A stretch of 45,825 bases of DNA from positions 1-45,825 of the forward strand of contig NZ_QJRL01000036.1 of NCBI RefSeq assembly GCF_003205205.1. Reading direction: 5' to 3'. The stretch is from Pseudomonas sp. LB-090624 (GTDB lineage Bacteria; Pseudomonadota; Gammaproteobacteria; Pseudomonadales; Pseudomonadaceae). Shown here in pieces: positions 32,560 to 40,430 of the stretch. The stretch's first letter is position 1. Each line of letters opens with the position of its first letter. The notes beneath the pieces are model-generated. The model saw only the letters and a program-made list of their open reading frames with translations, made no database searches and was not told where the DNA came from. The translations under genes and the position numbers were made by a program.

Positions 32560-33807
32560 TCAGGCGTAATAATCGACCGCACTGTCGCCGACAACCACCT
32601 GCTGCTCCAAAGGCCGGCCGCTATCAACCACCTCGACCCCACCCTGTTCCGCCTGTCGCGCCGCGACCCCGGACAAGTTGCTGCCCTGCGCCTGCCCCTG
32701 CTGCTGTTGCTGCCCACGCGACTGGTCAGCCACGTTGACATCTGGCTGCGCCAGCCCCTGTTGGACGAACAGCTCGCGCAGACGGTGCACCTGGCTGTCG
32801 AGGGCATCACGCACACCGGCGTGACCACTGATGAAGGTGACCTGAGTGGCCTGGTCCGCCGCGACATTGACGCGAATGTCCAGGCGGCCAAGCTCGGCCG
32901 GCTCCAGTTGAATATCCGCAGACTTGAGGTTCTGGCTGGAGAGGTACATGACCCGGTTGACCAGTCCCTCGGCCCAAGCGTTCTGGTTCATCGGCAACGG
33001 CTGGTGCAGCGGGCTGGCGTTGGCCGGCACAGCGTTGGCGGTCTTGGCCGTGACCGCCTGGGTCAGGCTGGCCAGGCGGTTGGCGAAATCGTCGACGCGG
33101 GTGTCACTGCTGGCGCTCTTGGTGTCCTTCAAGCCATCTTCGAGCAAGGCGCCAAAGGCCTTGCCACCCGGTTCACCGCTTTCGCCCTCGGCATTCTCGA
33201 CCAGATTCGCCAAGGTATTGACGGCCACCTGCCCATCCTTACCCTGGGCCTGCGAGGGATCAAGGGCATGTGCAGAGGTGTTACCTTTGGCCTGAGCGGT
33301 ATGCTCCAGCGCCAGGCGCAAGGTCGGCAAATTGGCCAAGGGATCGGCATCTGGGTCGAAAGCCTCTTCGGCAGGCGGCTCCTCCTGGATTTGCGCGGTG
33401 GCGGCCTGCAGCACCGGCGCCACCGCCTCGGCCTGAGCCTGGATCAGCTGCGCACCCGGCTGGGCATCGGTGACCTGGCCGGCCACCAGGCTGGCATCCC
33501 GCAAGCCAGTATCAGCCTGGGCCGCCTCTTGGGCTGGCAATTTGTTGCCGTCATCGGCAACGGCGGGTTTGTCGGCGGGGTCTTTCTTGCCGCCCGCCGC
33601 CGCATCAGGCTTGTCCTTTGGCTTGGCCTGGGCGACCTTGTCCTCCTGACTTACCGGCTTGTCGCGGCCCTGCCGGGCCATCACCTGACCAAAGCCGTCG
33701 CCCTTTTCGCCCACTGCCTGCAGCGGTTTGTCCGCCTGTACGGCGGCCGAACGCGATGTGCTGGCGGCGGCGCTGGCTTGCAATAAAGGGTTGGGTGCGA
33801 CAGGCAT
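32560..33807 (-). CDS. fliK: Flagellar hook-length control protein FliK
   Basis: 415 residues. The first ~280 are low-complexity, rich in Ala, Gln, Asp and Lys, as in molecular-ruler regions. The C-terminal domain has the classic pattern MYLSSQNLKSADIQLEPAEL followed by GRLDIRVNV, then VRDALDSQVHRLRELFVQQG. The tail is Gln-rich (GQQQQQGQAQG). FliK measures hook length and triggers the FlhB switch. It is separated from fliL by the composite repeat and is 65 nt downstream of hptB, so it may be transcribed with the hsb genes. Confidence 0.93.
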   Translation of the reverse strand: MPVAPNPLLQASAAASTSRSAAVQADKPLQAVGEKGDGFGQVMARQGRDKPVSQEDKVAQAKPKDKPDAAAGGKKDPADKPAVADDGNKLPAQEAAQADTGLRDASLVAGQVTDAQPGAQLIQAQAEAVAPVLQAATAQIQEEPPAEEAFDPDADPLANLPTLRLALEHTAQAKGNTSAHALDPSQAQGKDGQVAVNTLANLVENAEGESGEPGGKAFGALLEDGLKDTKSASSDTRVDDFANRLASLTQAVTAKTANAVPANASPLHQPLPMNQNAWAEGLVNRVMYLSSQNLKSADIQLEPAELGRLDIRVNVAADQATQVTFISGHAGVRDALDSQVHRLRELFVQQGLAQPDVNVADQSRGQQQQQGQAQGSNLSGVAARQAEQGGVEVVDSGRPLEQQVVVGDSAVDYYA

Positions 33808-33872
33808 CGAGCGGTCTCCGCGCCAGAAACAATAAAATTATCCGGGCAAAGACACGCAAGACTCGCGCCAAC

Positions 33873-34220
33873 TCAGCCTGCAGAAATACGCAGTTGCTCA
33901 TCGCGGTAGAAGCGCTGTACTTCGGCGAACTCTTCATCAATGCGGGTGATGAGGTCTTCGATGCCATACAACGGGGGCCGCCGGGCAGTTTCTTCCAACT
34001 GCTGGCAGAGCGCAGCGAGGGCAACCGCCCCCATGTTACTGCTGCTGCCCTTGAAACTGTGAGCAGCCGCGCCCAGTTCTTCGGCGCTTTTCGCCGCATG
34101 CAACTGCCCTAGGCGCCGTTCGGAGTCGTCCAGAAAAGTCTGCACCAACTGCAGGTAGCCATCTTCCATGACCTCACGCAGGTCACGAAGTACCTTGTGG
34201 TCAATATGCATGTCAGTCAC
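33873..34220 (-). CDS. hptB: Histidine phosphotransfer protein HptB
   Basis: 115 residues from GTG 34220, seven bases after GGAG; ATG 34211 is an alternative giving 112 residues. It is a four-helix Hpt domain with phospho-His54 in AAAHSFKGSSSNMGA. In P. aeruginosa HptB receives phosphate from several hybrid kinases and passes it to HsbR, linking to biofilm and motility control. Here it precedes fliK and follows the hsbR homologue by 48 nt. Confidence 0.92.
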   Translation of the reverse strand: MTDMHIDHKVLRDLREVMEDGYLQLVQTFLDDSERRLGQLHAAKSAEELGAAAHSFKGSSSNMGAVALAALCQQLEETARRPPLYGIEDLITRIDEEFAEVQRFYRDEQLRISAG

Positions 34221-34268
34221 TTGCTCACTCCTTGATCAAGCCAGATTATGCCCGACCCGGCCGCTGGC

Positions 34269-35960
34269 TCACCAGACGAACTCCACATGTGCGCAGCGCC
34301 CGCCTTCACTCCAGCGCGCATCGCTGGCCAGCCGCTGCACCAGGTTCAGACCACGACCGCTCAACCCCTGATCTCGCGCAGGCCGCGCCATTACCTGCTG
34401 CACATCGAAGCCGGCACCACTGTCGCGAACCTCGATTTTCAGACGCCCGCCGTCGCCATGGGGTTCAACCTTGAAACTGATGCTTACAAAACCATCGGTC
34501 AGCGCGCCCAGGCGCCGGGCGCGCTCCTGATAATAGTTGGCAAAGCCCTGCACATCGCTTTTCAGCTGCGAATCCAGGCCGAGCACGCCATGCTCCAGCG
34601 CGTTGGAATACAACTCGCTGAGCACGCTGTGCAGGTTGCCTGTACGCGCGCGCAGGCCGTGAATTTCCTGCAACAACTGCACCAGGTACGGCACCGGATT
34701 GAAGCGTTTCAGGCTCTCGCCCCGGACCTCGAAACCCAACGACCAATCCAATGGACTGGAGCGGCCGCTATCAGCGTAGATCATCGGCACCGGGACCCGT
34801 TCTTCGGCGCTGAACATGCGGATGTCACACAAGCTGATATCGTCGCGAGGGCGCCCGCCAAAACGCTCCAGGGCCTGCATCAGCTCATCGAACAACCGCG
34901 CCGGCTCACGGTTATCGGCCAACACGGTACGCAGGCGCTGCACGCCGAACAGGCGATCCTCGTCGTCGGCGGTATCGAGTACCCCATCCGACAACAGCAA
35001 CAGGCGCTCACCTGCCGCCAGCGGCAACACCTCGGTACTGTCATCAAAGCGCTCGGCGGCAAGAATGCCCAGCGGCAAGTGCCGCGACTCCAGCACCGAC
35101 AGTACCTGGCCCTCTACTGACAGGCGGTAGCCATCGGGCATGCCGCCGTTCCACACCTCCACCGACCCACGCTGCATGCTGAGGTTGAGCAGCAGCGCAC
35201 AGCAGAACATGTCCACCGGCAGGATGCGCTTGAGCTTGGCGTTCATCTCGCGCAGGATCTGCGCCATGCCGTAGCCCTTGGCGGTCATGCCGTAGAACAC
35301 CTCGGCCAGTGGCATGGCACCGACCGCCGCCGGCAAGCCATGGCCGGTAAAATCGCCGAGCAGCACGCGCATGTCGCCGGCCGGAGTAAACGCCGCCAGC
35401 ATCAGGTCGCCATTGAACAGCGCGTAGGGCGATTGCAGGTAGCGGATATTCGGCGCCGACAGGCAACCGGAGTGGGCGACCTTGTCGAAAACCGCCTTGG
35501 CCACCCGCTGCTCGTTCAGCAGATGGTGATGGTGCCGGGTGATCTGGTCGCGCTGCTCCAGCACGGTGGCCTGCAACCGGCGCAGGCGGTCCATGGCGCG
35601 GATCTTGGCGGCGAGAATCACCGCGCTGTAGGGCTTGGCCATGAAATCATCACCGCCGGCCTCCAGGCAGCGTACCAGGCCCTGCTCCTCGTTGAGCGAG
35701 GTGAGGAAAATGATCGGCACCAGCGCCTCGCCGGCCAGGGCCTTGATCTGCCGCGCCGCCTCGAAACCGTCCATCACTGGCATCAGCGCGTCAAGCAGCA
35801 CCAGCTGCGGGCGCCGCTCAACGAACAGCGCCACCGCCTGTTCACCGTTTTCAGCGGTGAATACCTCGTGCCCCTGGCGGCGCACGATCTGCGCCAGCAG
35901 CAGGCGGTCGGCGGCACCGTCTTCGGCGACTAGCACGGTCAAAGCCTGTTCGGCCGGCAT
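34269..35960 (-). CDS. hsbR: HsbR-like response regulator with PP2C phosphatase and anti-sigma kinase domains
   Basis: 563 residues from ATG 35960; a TTG at 35972 that overlaps the hsbA stop is an alternative. Domains in order: a receiver (1-125) with Asp57 in LVLLDALMPVMDG; a coiled-coil-like linker; a SpoIIE/PP2C phosphatase (about 165-395) with LLGDFTGHGLPAAVGAMPLA and LLLLSDGVLDT; and a GHKL ATPase of the anti-sigma kinase type (about 425-560) with NALEHGVLGLDSQL and DSGAGFD...GRGLNLV. In P. aeruginosa HsbR phosphorylates or dephosphorylates HsbA depending on HptB. Confidence 0.93.
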   Translation of the reverse strand: MPAEQALTVLVAEDGAADRLLLAQIVRRQGHEVFTAENGEQAVALFVERRPQLVLLDALMPVMDGFEAARQIKALAGEALVPIIFLTSLNEEQGLVRCLEAGGDDFMAKPYSAVILAAKIRAMDRLRRLQATVLEQRDQITRHHHHLLNEQRVAKAVFDKVAHSGCLSAPNIRYLQSPYALFNGDLMLAAFTPAGDMRVLLGDFTGHGLPAAVGAMPLAEVFYGMTAKGYGMAQILREMNAKLKRILPVDMFCCALLLNLSMQRGSVEVWNGGMPDGYRLSVEGQVLSVLESRHLPLGILAAERFDDSTEVLPLAAGERLLLLSDGVLDTADDEDRLFGVQRLRTVLADNREPARLFDELMQALERFGGRPRDDISLCDIRMFSAEERVPVPMIYADSGRSSPLDWSLGFEVRGESLKRFNPVPYLVQLLQEIHGLRARTGNLHSVLSELYSNALEHGVLGLDSQLKSDVQGFANYYQERARRLGALTDGFVSISFKVEPHGDGGRLKIEVRDSGAGFDVQQVMARPARDQGLSGRGLNLVQRLASDARWSEGGRCAHVEFVW

Positions 35961-35968
35961 GTCGGCGC

Positions 35969-36277
35969 TCAACTGCTGATATCGAAGAGTTTTTCGAAAT
36001 TGGAGATGGCGAGGATCTTGCGCACGTCGGAGCTGGCATGCACCACCCGCACATCCGACTCGTCGCCGCCCGCGTGGTCGCGCAGCAGCAGCAACATGCC
36101 GAGCGCAGAACTGTCCAGGTAAGTAGTGTCCCTCAGGTCGACAACAACCGAATCTGGCCGGCTGGTCTGGCGTTCGTAAGCGTCGCGAAACTCCTGATGC
36201 TTGCCGAAATCGAAGCGCCCCTTGATCTTGATTGTCAGCTTTTTCCCGTCCTGCGAAAAATCAGTCTCGACTGCCAT
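35969..36277 (-). CDS. hsbA: STAS-domain anti-anti-sigma factor HsbA
   Basis: 102 residues from ATG 36277 with AAGGA nine bases upstream. It is a single STAS domain; the phosphorylatable serine lies in TTYLDSSALGMLLLLRD (Ser56/Ser57). In P. aeruginosa unphosphorylated HsbA binds the anti-sigma factor FlgM and so frees FliA, while the phosphorylated form promotes c-di-GMP signalling and biofilm. Its place inside the flagellar cluster fits that link. It is followed by hsbR with overlap or a 9-nt gap depending on the start. Confidence 0.93.
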   Translation of the reverse strand: MAVETDFSQDGKKLTIKIKGRFDFGKHQEFRDAYERQTSRPDSVVVDLRDTTYLDSSALGMLLLLRDHAGGDESDVRVVHASSDVRKILAISNFEKLFDISS

Positions 36278-36374
36278 GCTAGCGATTCCTTCGATGATGG
36301 CGGATGCAACTCCTTTAAGGTTTAGCAGGCGATGGTGGGGGTGGCAAGTGTTCGCCGTGCGGCCTGCGGTGTCC

Positions 36375-36604
36375 GTGGGATCGAGCGCCGCCCGCGCGGC
36401 GCATCGCGAGCTGCGCTCGCTCCTACCTTTGTTTCGGGCCAATTATTCCTGGGGGAATTGCGCGCGAACCCCTTGGCGCATGGCGCGATACCGCGTGGTA
36501 CAAACAAAGCGGTCGCGCGCATCTGCCACAGGGATACTGGCCCGAAAAAAACGTAGGAGCGAGCGCAGCTCGCGATGCGCCGCGCGGGCGGCGCTCGATC
36601 TCAC
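36375..36604. repeat. Composite inverted-repeat element, copy 2 (core reversed)
   Basis: The 354-bp gap between hsbA and fliJ contains a second 230-bp element: arms at 36375-36441 and 36538-36604 around a 96-bp core. Reverse-complementing this core gives GTATCCCTGTGGCAGATGCG at its left end, nearly the copy 1 core. Core orientation is therefore opposite to copies 1 and 3, while the outer arms look alike either way. The rest of the gap shows no gene. A weak hsbA promoter probably lies in 36278-36374, but I cannot identify one. Confidence 0.9.
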
Positions 36605-36631
36605 AAGCGCTGCAAGACCAGCGACGAACCG

Positions 36632-37084
36632 CTACAAATGGCTCTGCCGCGGCAACCGCTGGGAAAGCTCATCCAGCAACCGCTGCTCACGCTTGTCTTC
36701 GGCCCGTCGGGCTTCATCCAGATAGCGCTGCACCAGCTTGCGCAAACCCTCCACCCTGGCATAGGCCTGCTGCCAGGTGCCGCGGGCATTGTTGAGGTTG
36801 TTCTGGTGCCAGACCAGGCTTTGCCGTTGCTGGGTCATGGCCGTTTCCAGCTGCCCCAGAAAACGCTGGTAATTGACCAGCCAGCTGCCATTGACCCCCT
36901 GCCCGCCACGGTTGATCCACTGCAACTGGTAATCCTCGCGGAAGCGCTCCAGCTCGGCCAGCTTGGCCTGAGCTGTGGCCACCTGCTGCTGGAAATGGCC
37001 AAGGCGCTGGGCCGCCTTGCGCTCGGCCTCCTCGGCCATATCCACCACCGGCGCCAGGCGCGCGGCGCGTCCGGGCAGCGCCAT
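36632..37084 (-). CDS. fliJ: Flagellar export chaperone FliJ
   Basis: 150 residues, nearly all predicted coiled coil (AEEAERKAAQRLGHFQQQVA; KLVQRYLDEARRAEDKREQR), as expected of FliJ. It binds the FliI hexamer like the gamma subunit of F1-ATPase and helps couple export to proton motive force. It is 6 nt downstream of fliI. The stop is 27 nt before the edge of the composite repeat at 36604, which may therefore end the fliHIJ transcript. Confidence 0.94.
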   Translation of the reverse strand: MALPGRAARLAPVVDMAEEAERKAAQRLGHFQQQVATAQAKLAELERFREDYQLQWINRGGQGVNGSWLVNYQRFLGQLETAMTQQRQSLVWHQNNLNNARGTWQQAYARVEGLRKLVQRYLDEARRAEDKREQRLLDELSQRLPRQSHL

Positions 37085-37090
37085 GGGCTA

Positions 37091-38446
37091 TCAGCCTGCC
37101 GGGGGCGTGAAGATCGCCCCCAGCTCTTCGCGGCTTTGCGCCATACCCACATTCTCATGCAGGCCCTGACGCAGAAACGCCACCAGCTTCGATTGCAGGG
37201 CAATGGCCAGGTCGGTTTCCGGGTCACCGCCCGCCACGTAGGCACCTACACTGATCAGGTCGCGGCTTTGCGACAGGCGCGACCACAACTGCTTGAATTT
37301 CTGCGCCTGGCGCAAGTGGTCGGCGTCCACCACCTGCGGCATCACACGGCTGATCGACGCTTCAATATCGATGGCCGGATAATGGCCTTCCTCAGCCAGC
37401 CGCCGCGACAGCACGAAGTGGCCGTCGAGCACGCCCCGTGCCGCGTCGGCGATCGGGTCCTGCTGGTCGTCACCTTCCGACAATACGGTGTAGAAGGCCG
37501 TAATAGAGCCGCCACCCGGCTCGGCGTTACCAGCTCGCTCCACCAGCTTGGGCAGCTTGGCGAACACTGACGGCGGGTAACCGCGGGTGGCCGGCGGCTC
37601 GCCGATGGCCAGGGCAATTTCCCGCTGGGCCTGGGCGAAACGGGTCAGCGAGTCCATCAGCAACAGCACGTTCTTGCCTTTATCGCGGAAGTACTCGGCA
37701 ATGCGCGTGCAGTACATGGCGGCGCGCAGGCGCATCAGCGGCGCATCGTCGGCAGGCGACGCGACCACCACCGAGCGCTTGAGCCCCTCCTCGCCAAGGA
37801 TGTGCTCGATGAACTCCTTCACTTCGCGGCCCCGTTCACCAATCAGGCCGACCACGATGATCTCGGCTTCGGTAAAGCGCGTCATCATGCCCAGCAACAC
37901 CGACTTACCCACGCCGGTACCGGCGAACAGGCCCAGGCGCTGGCCACGGCCGACAGTGAGCAGGCCGTTGATGCTGCGAATACCGACATCCAGCGGCTTG
38001 CTGATGGGGTCGCGGTTGAGCGGGTTGATCAGCGGGCCGTCCATCGGCACCCAATCCTCGGCCTTCATCCCGCCCTTGCCGTCCAGCGCGCGGCCAGCAC
38101 CGTCGAGCACCCGGCCGAGCATACTCATGCCCATGGGCAGGCGGCCGCCGTCGTCCAGGGGCACCACGCGAGCGCCCGGGGCGATGCCGACAATGCTGCC
38201 AACCGGCATGAGGAACACCTTGGGGCCGGCAAAGCCCATGACTTCGGCTTCGACCTGCACCGGGTGGTAACTGTCGTCGTTGATGACCAGGCAACGGCTG
38301 CCGACGGCGGCGCGCAGGCCTTCGGCCTCCAGGGTAAGGCCGACCATGCGCAACAGGCGGCCCTCCAGGATGGGGCGCGCTGGCAACTCGATGGCCGCGG
38401 CGTAGCTGCCCAGGCGCTTGCCGAAACTGGTGCGGTCAAGGCGCAT
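37091..38446 (-). CDS. fliI: Flagellum-specific ATPase FliI
   Basis: 451 residues, normal length. The Walker A motif FAGTGVGKS (residues 174-182, Lys181) and the family signature segment PPATRGYPPSVFAKLPKLVE are visible, as is LLMDSLTRFAQAQREIALA. It is an F1-beta-like ATPase that unloads export substrates at FlhA. The start overlaps the fliH stop by 11 nt, and fliJ follows at once. Confidence 0.97.
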   Translation of the reverse strand: MRLDRTSFGKRLGSYAAAIELPARPILEGRLLRMVGLTLEAEGLRAAVGSRCLVINDDSYHPVQVEAEVMGFAGPKVFLMPVGSIVGIAPGARVVPLDDGGRLPMGMSMLGRVLDGAGRALDGKGGMKAEDWVPMDGPLINPLNRDPISKPLDVGIRSINGLLTVGRGQRLGLFAGTGVGKSVLLGMMTRFTEAEIIVVGLIGERGREVKEFIEHILGEEGLKRSVVVASPADDAPLMRLRAAMYCTRIAEYFRDKGKNVLLLMDSLTRFAQAQREIALAIGEPPATRGYPPSVFAKLPKLVERAGNAEPGGGSITAFYTVLSEGDDQQDPIADAARGVLDGHFVLSRRLAEEGHYPAIDIEASISRVMPQVVDADHLRQAQKFKQLWSRLSQSRDLISVGAYVAGGDPETDLAIALQSKLVAFLRQGLHENVGMAQSREELGAIFTPPAG

Positions 38447-39224
38447 CAGGGTTGTCCATGGCAGGCTCGACCGGGGCGTCCAGGTTTACCGACATGTCGG
38501 GAGCCGCCGGGTGCAGGGAATGGTCGTGCAACTGGTCGAACAGCTGTGCCACGGCCTTCTCGATACGGGTTTCCATGGTCGCGTCGATGCGACTGTGGGC
38601 GGTTTCGATGCGGCAGCCCCCCGGCAGCAGCGCGCTGTCTTCGAGCAGCCGCCAGTTTTCCTCGTGGCGTTCGCGCAGGGCCTTGACCAGCTCGAAATCC
38701 TGCGGGTTGAGGTGGATGCGGATATTGTCCGCCCCCATCGGCAGCAGCTTGAGCGCCTCGCGCAGCACCTGGGTGATCTGGCTGGAATCGCTGCGCAGTT
38801 CACGGCCGATGACCTGACGGGTCATGTGCGCCACCAGGTGGACGACGGTCTTCTCGATCTGCGTGTCCTGCTCGGCGATCGGCTCCATCAGGTTGGCCAT
38901 CAGCCGCTCGAGGCTGGACAGCTTGCCCTTCAGCGCCTCTTCGGCCTCCTGGCGGACCTTGAGCTGGATGCTGTGGAAGCCCTCGCGCTCACCAGTGGCG
39001 AAACCCTCGTTGTAGGCTTCCTGCCGAATGGCTTCGAGTTCTTCCAAGGTCAGCGGCTGGACTTCTTCCAGCGGCACTTCCTCTACTTCTTCCGCAATGA
39101 CCTCGGGCTCCGGCTCTGGCTCAGGCTCGGGTTCCGGGTCGAAGCTGGGCAGCGTCCACACGTCCACGCCCTCGAGGTCGCGGGCGCGGATCAGGTCACT
39201 GGGGTGATGTTCTTTGGTGGACAT
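38436..39224 (-). CDS. fliH: Flagellar assembly protein FliH
   Basis: 262 residues. The N-terminal portion has Trp23 in DVWTLPSFDP followed by an uninterrupted Glu-Pro repeat (about 29-41). A helical stalk rich in Glu (about 60-120) and a C-terminal domain that binds FliI (VVHLVAHMTRQVIGRELRSD; IRIHLNPQDFELVKALRERH) follow. FliH regulates FliI and anchors it to FliN. A REP-containing gap of 186 nt separates it from fliG. Confidence 0.94.
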   Translation of the reverse strand: MSTKEHHPSDLIRARDLEGVDVWTLPSFDPEPEPEPEPEPEVIAEEVEEVPLEEVQPLTLEELEAIRQEAYNEGFATGEREGFHSIQLKVRQEAEEALKGKLSSLERLMANLMEPIAEQDTQIEKTVVHLVAHMTRQVIGRELRSDSSQITQVLREALKLLPMGADNIRIHLNPQDFELVKALRERHEENWRLLEDSALLPGGCRIETAHSRIDATMETRIEKAVAQLFDQLHDHSLHPAAPDMSVNLDAPVEPAMDNPDAP

Positions 39225-39292
39225 GTTTTCAGGTACTCAATCCATGTTCAGCCAATGCTCACTCGCTCAAAAAGATTGAACTGGCGCGCACG

Positions 39293-39380
39293 CTGTGGGA
39301 GCAGGCTTGCTCGCGAACACGGGCAACGCCCGTGCGATCCACCGCAGCGCCTGCTTCGCGGGCAAGCCCGCTGCCACAGG
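39293..39380. repeat. Pair of inverted P. putida-type REP sequences between fliG and fliH
   Basis: CTGTGGGAGCAGGCTTGCTC at about 39293 and its inverted partner GCGGGCAAGCCCGCTGCCACAG at about 39358-39379 are REP units facing each other around a small hairpin, ACGGGC-AAC-GCCCGT (39319-39333). The pair fills most of the 186-nt fliG-fliH gap. Such extragenic palindromic pairs are widespread in P. putida and can affect mRNA stability or termination. No gene is seen in 39225-39410. Confidence 0.85.
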
Positions 39381-39410
39381 GTCAACGGCGGGTTTGCCGC
39401 CGTTACAAGA

Positions 39411-40430
39411 TCAGATCATTTCCTCGGCGCCCTTGCCGCCGAGCACGATCTCGCCGGCCTCGGCCATGCGCCGGGCGATGGTGAGGATTTCCTTCTGCGC
39501 CGTCTCGACGTCGCTGACCCGCACCGGCCCCTTGGCCTCCAGGTCGTCGCGCAGCAGCTCCGAGGCCCGCTTGGACATGTTCTTGAAGATCTTGTCCTTG
39601 ACCCGCTCGTCGGCGCCCTTGAGCGACACCACCAGCACATCGGACGACACTTCGCGCAACAGCGCCTGAATGCCACGGTCGTCGACGTCGGCCAGGTTGT
39701 TGAAGACGAACATCAGGTCTTCGATCTGCTCCGACAGGTCGCTGTCGATTTCGCGGATCGCGTCCATCAGTGCGCCTTCCACCGAGCTGTCGAGGAAGTT
39801 CATGATGTCGGCCGCCCGCTTGATGCCACCCAGGGTGGTACGCGCTGCGTTGGAGTTGCCCGAGAACTGCTTCTCGAGGATCTGGTTCAGCTCTTTCAAT
39901 GCAGCCGGCTGCACCGTGTTCAGCGAGGAGACGCGCAGAACGATGTCCAGGCGGACCTTGTGGTCGAAGTTGCTCAGCACTTCACCGGCCTGGTCCGGGT
40001 CGAGGTAGGCGACCACGATGGCCTGGATCTGTGGGTGCTCGTAGCGGATCACGTCGGCCACGGCGCGCGGCTCCATCCACTTCAGGCTGTCCAGGCCGCT
40101 GGTGTTGCCACCCAGCAGGATCCGGTCGACCAGGCCGTTGGCCTTGTCCTCGCCCAAGGCCTGGTTAAGCATTTTGCGGATATACGCGTCGGAACCCACG
40201 CCCAGGCTGGTCTGGTCGCCGACGATCTCGACGAACTCGCTCATCACCTGTTCGACCTGGTCACGGTGCACATTGCCCATCTGCGCCATGGCCACACCCA
40301 CCCGCTGCACTTCCTTGGGGCCCATGTGGCGCAGCACCTGGGCGGCATCGGTCTCGCCCAGCGACAGCAAGAGGATCGCCGCTTTGTCGACGCGGCTCAG
40401 CTTGGCGGTAACGGCTCGGTTATCACTCAT
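39411..40430 (-). CDS. fliG: Flagellar motor switch protein FliG
   Basis: 339 residues, normal. N-terminal domain (MSDNRAVTAKLSRVDKAAIL) binds FliF. The middle domain has the conserved EHPQIQAIVVAYLDPDQAGE (EHPQ motif). The C-terminal torque domain holds the charged helix that meets the stator (DLMFVFNNLADVDDRGIQAL; KDKIFKNMSKRASELLRDDL). It overlaps fliF by 8 nt. Confidence 0.97.
   Translation of the reverse strand: MSDNRAVTAKLSRVDKAAILLLSLGETDAAQVLRHMGPKEVQRVGVAMAQMGNVHRDQVEQVMSEFVEIVGDQTSLGVGSDAYIRKMLNQALGEDKANGLVDRILLGGNTSGLDSLKWMEPRAVADVIRYEHPQIQAIVVAYLDPDQAGEVLSNFDHKVRLDIVLRVSSLNTVQPAALKELNQILEKQFSGNSNAARTTLGGIKRAADIMNFLDSSVEGALMDAIREIDSDLSEQIEDLMFVFNNLADVDDRGIQALLREVSSDVLVVSLKGADERVKDKIFKNMSKRASELLRDDLEAKGPVRVSDVETAQKEILTIARRMAEAGEIVLGGKGAEEMI

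Noticed and set aside
32263..32738. Several short open frames within and around composite repeat copy 1
   Set aside because: They read through the inverted arms and core, repeat at the other copies, and lack ribosome-binding sites.
36278..36340. Sigma28-type promoter upstream of hsbA (TAAACC...GCCATCAT)
   Set aside because: Spacing between the TAAA and GCC elements is wrong (19 or 12 rather than about 15) and the -10 match is poor.
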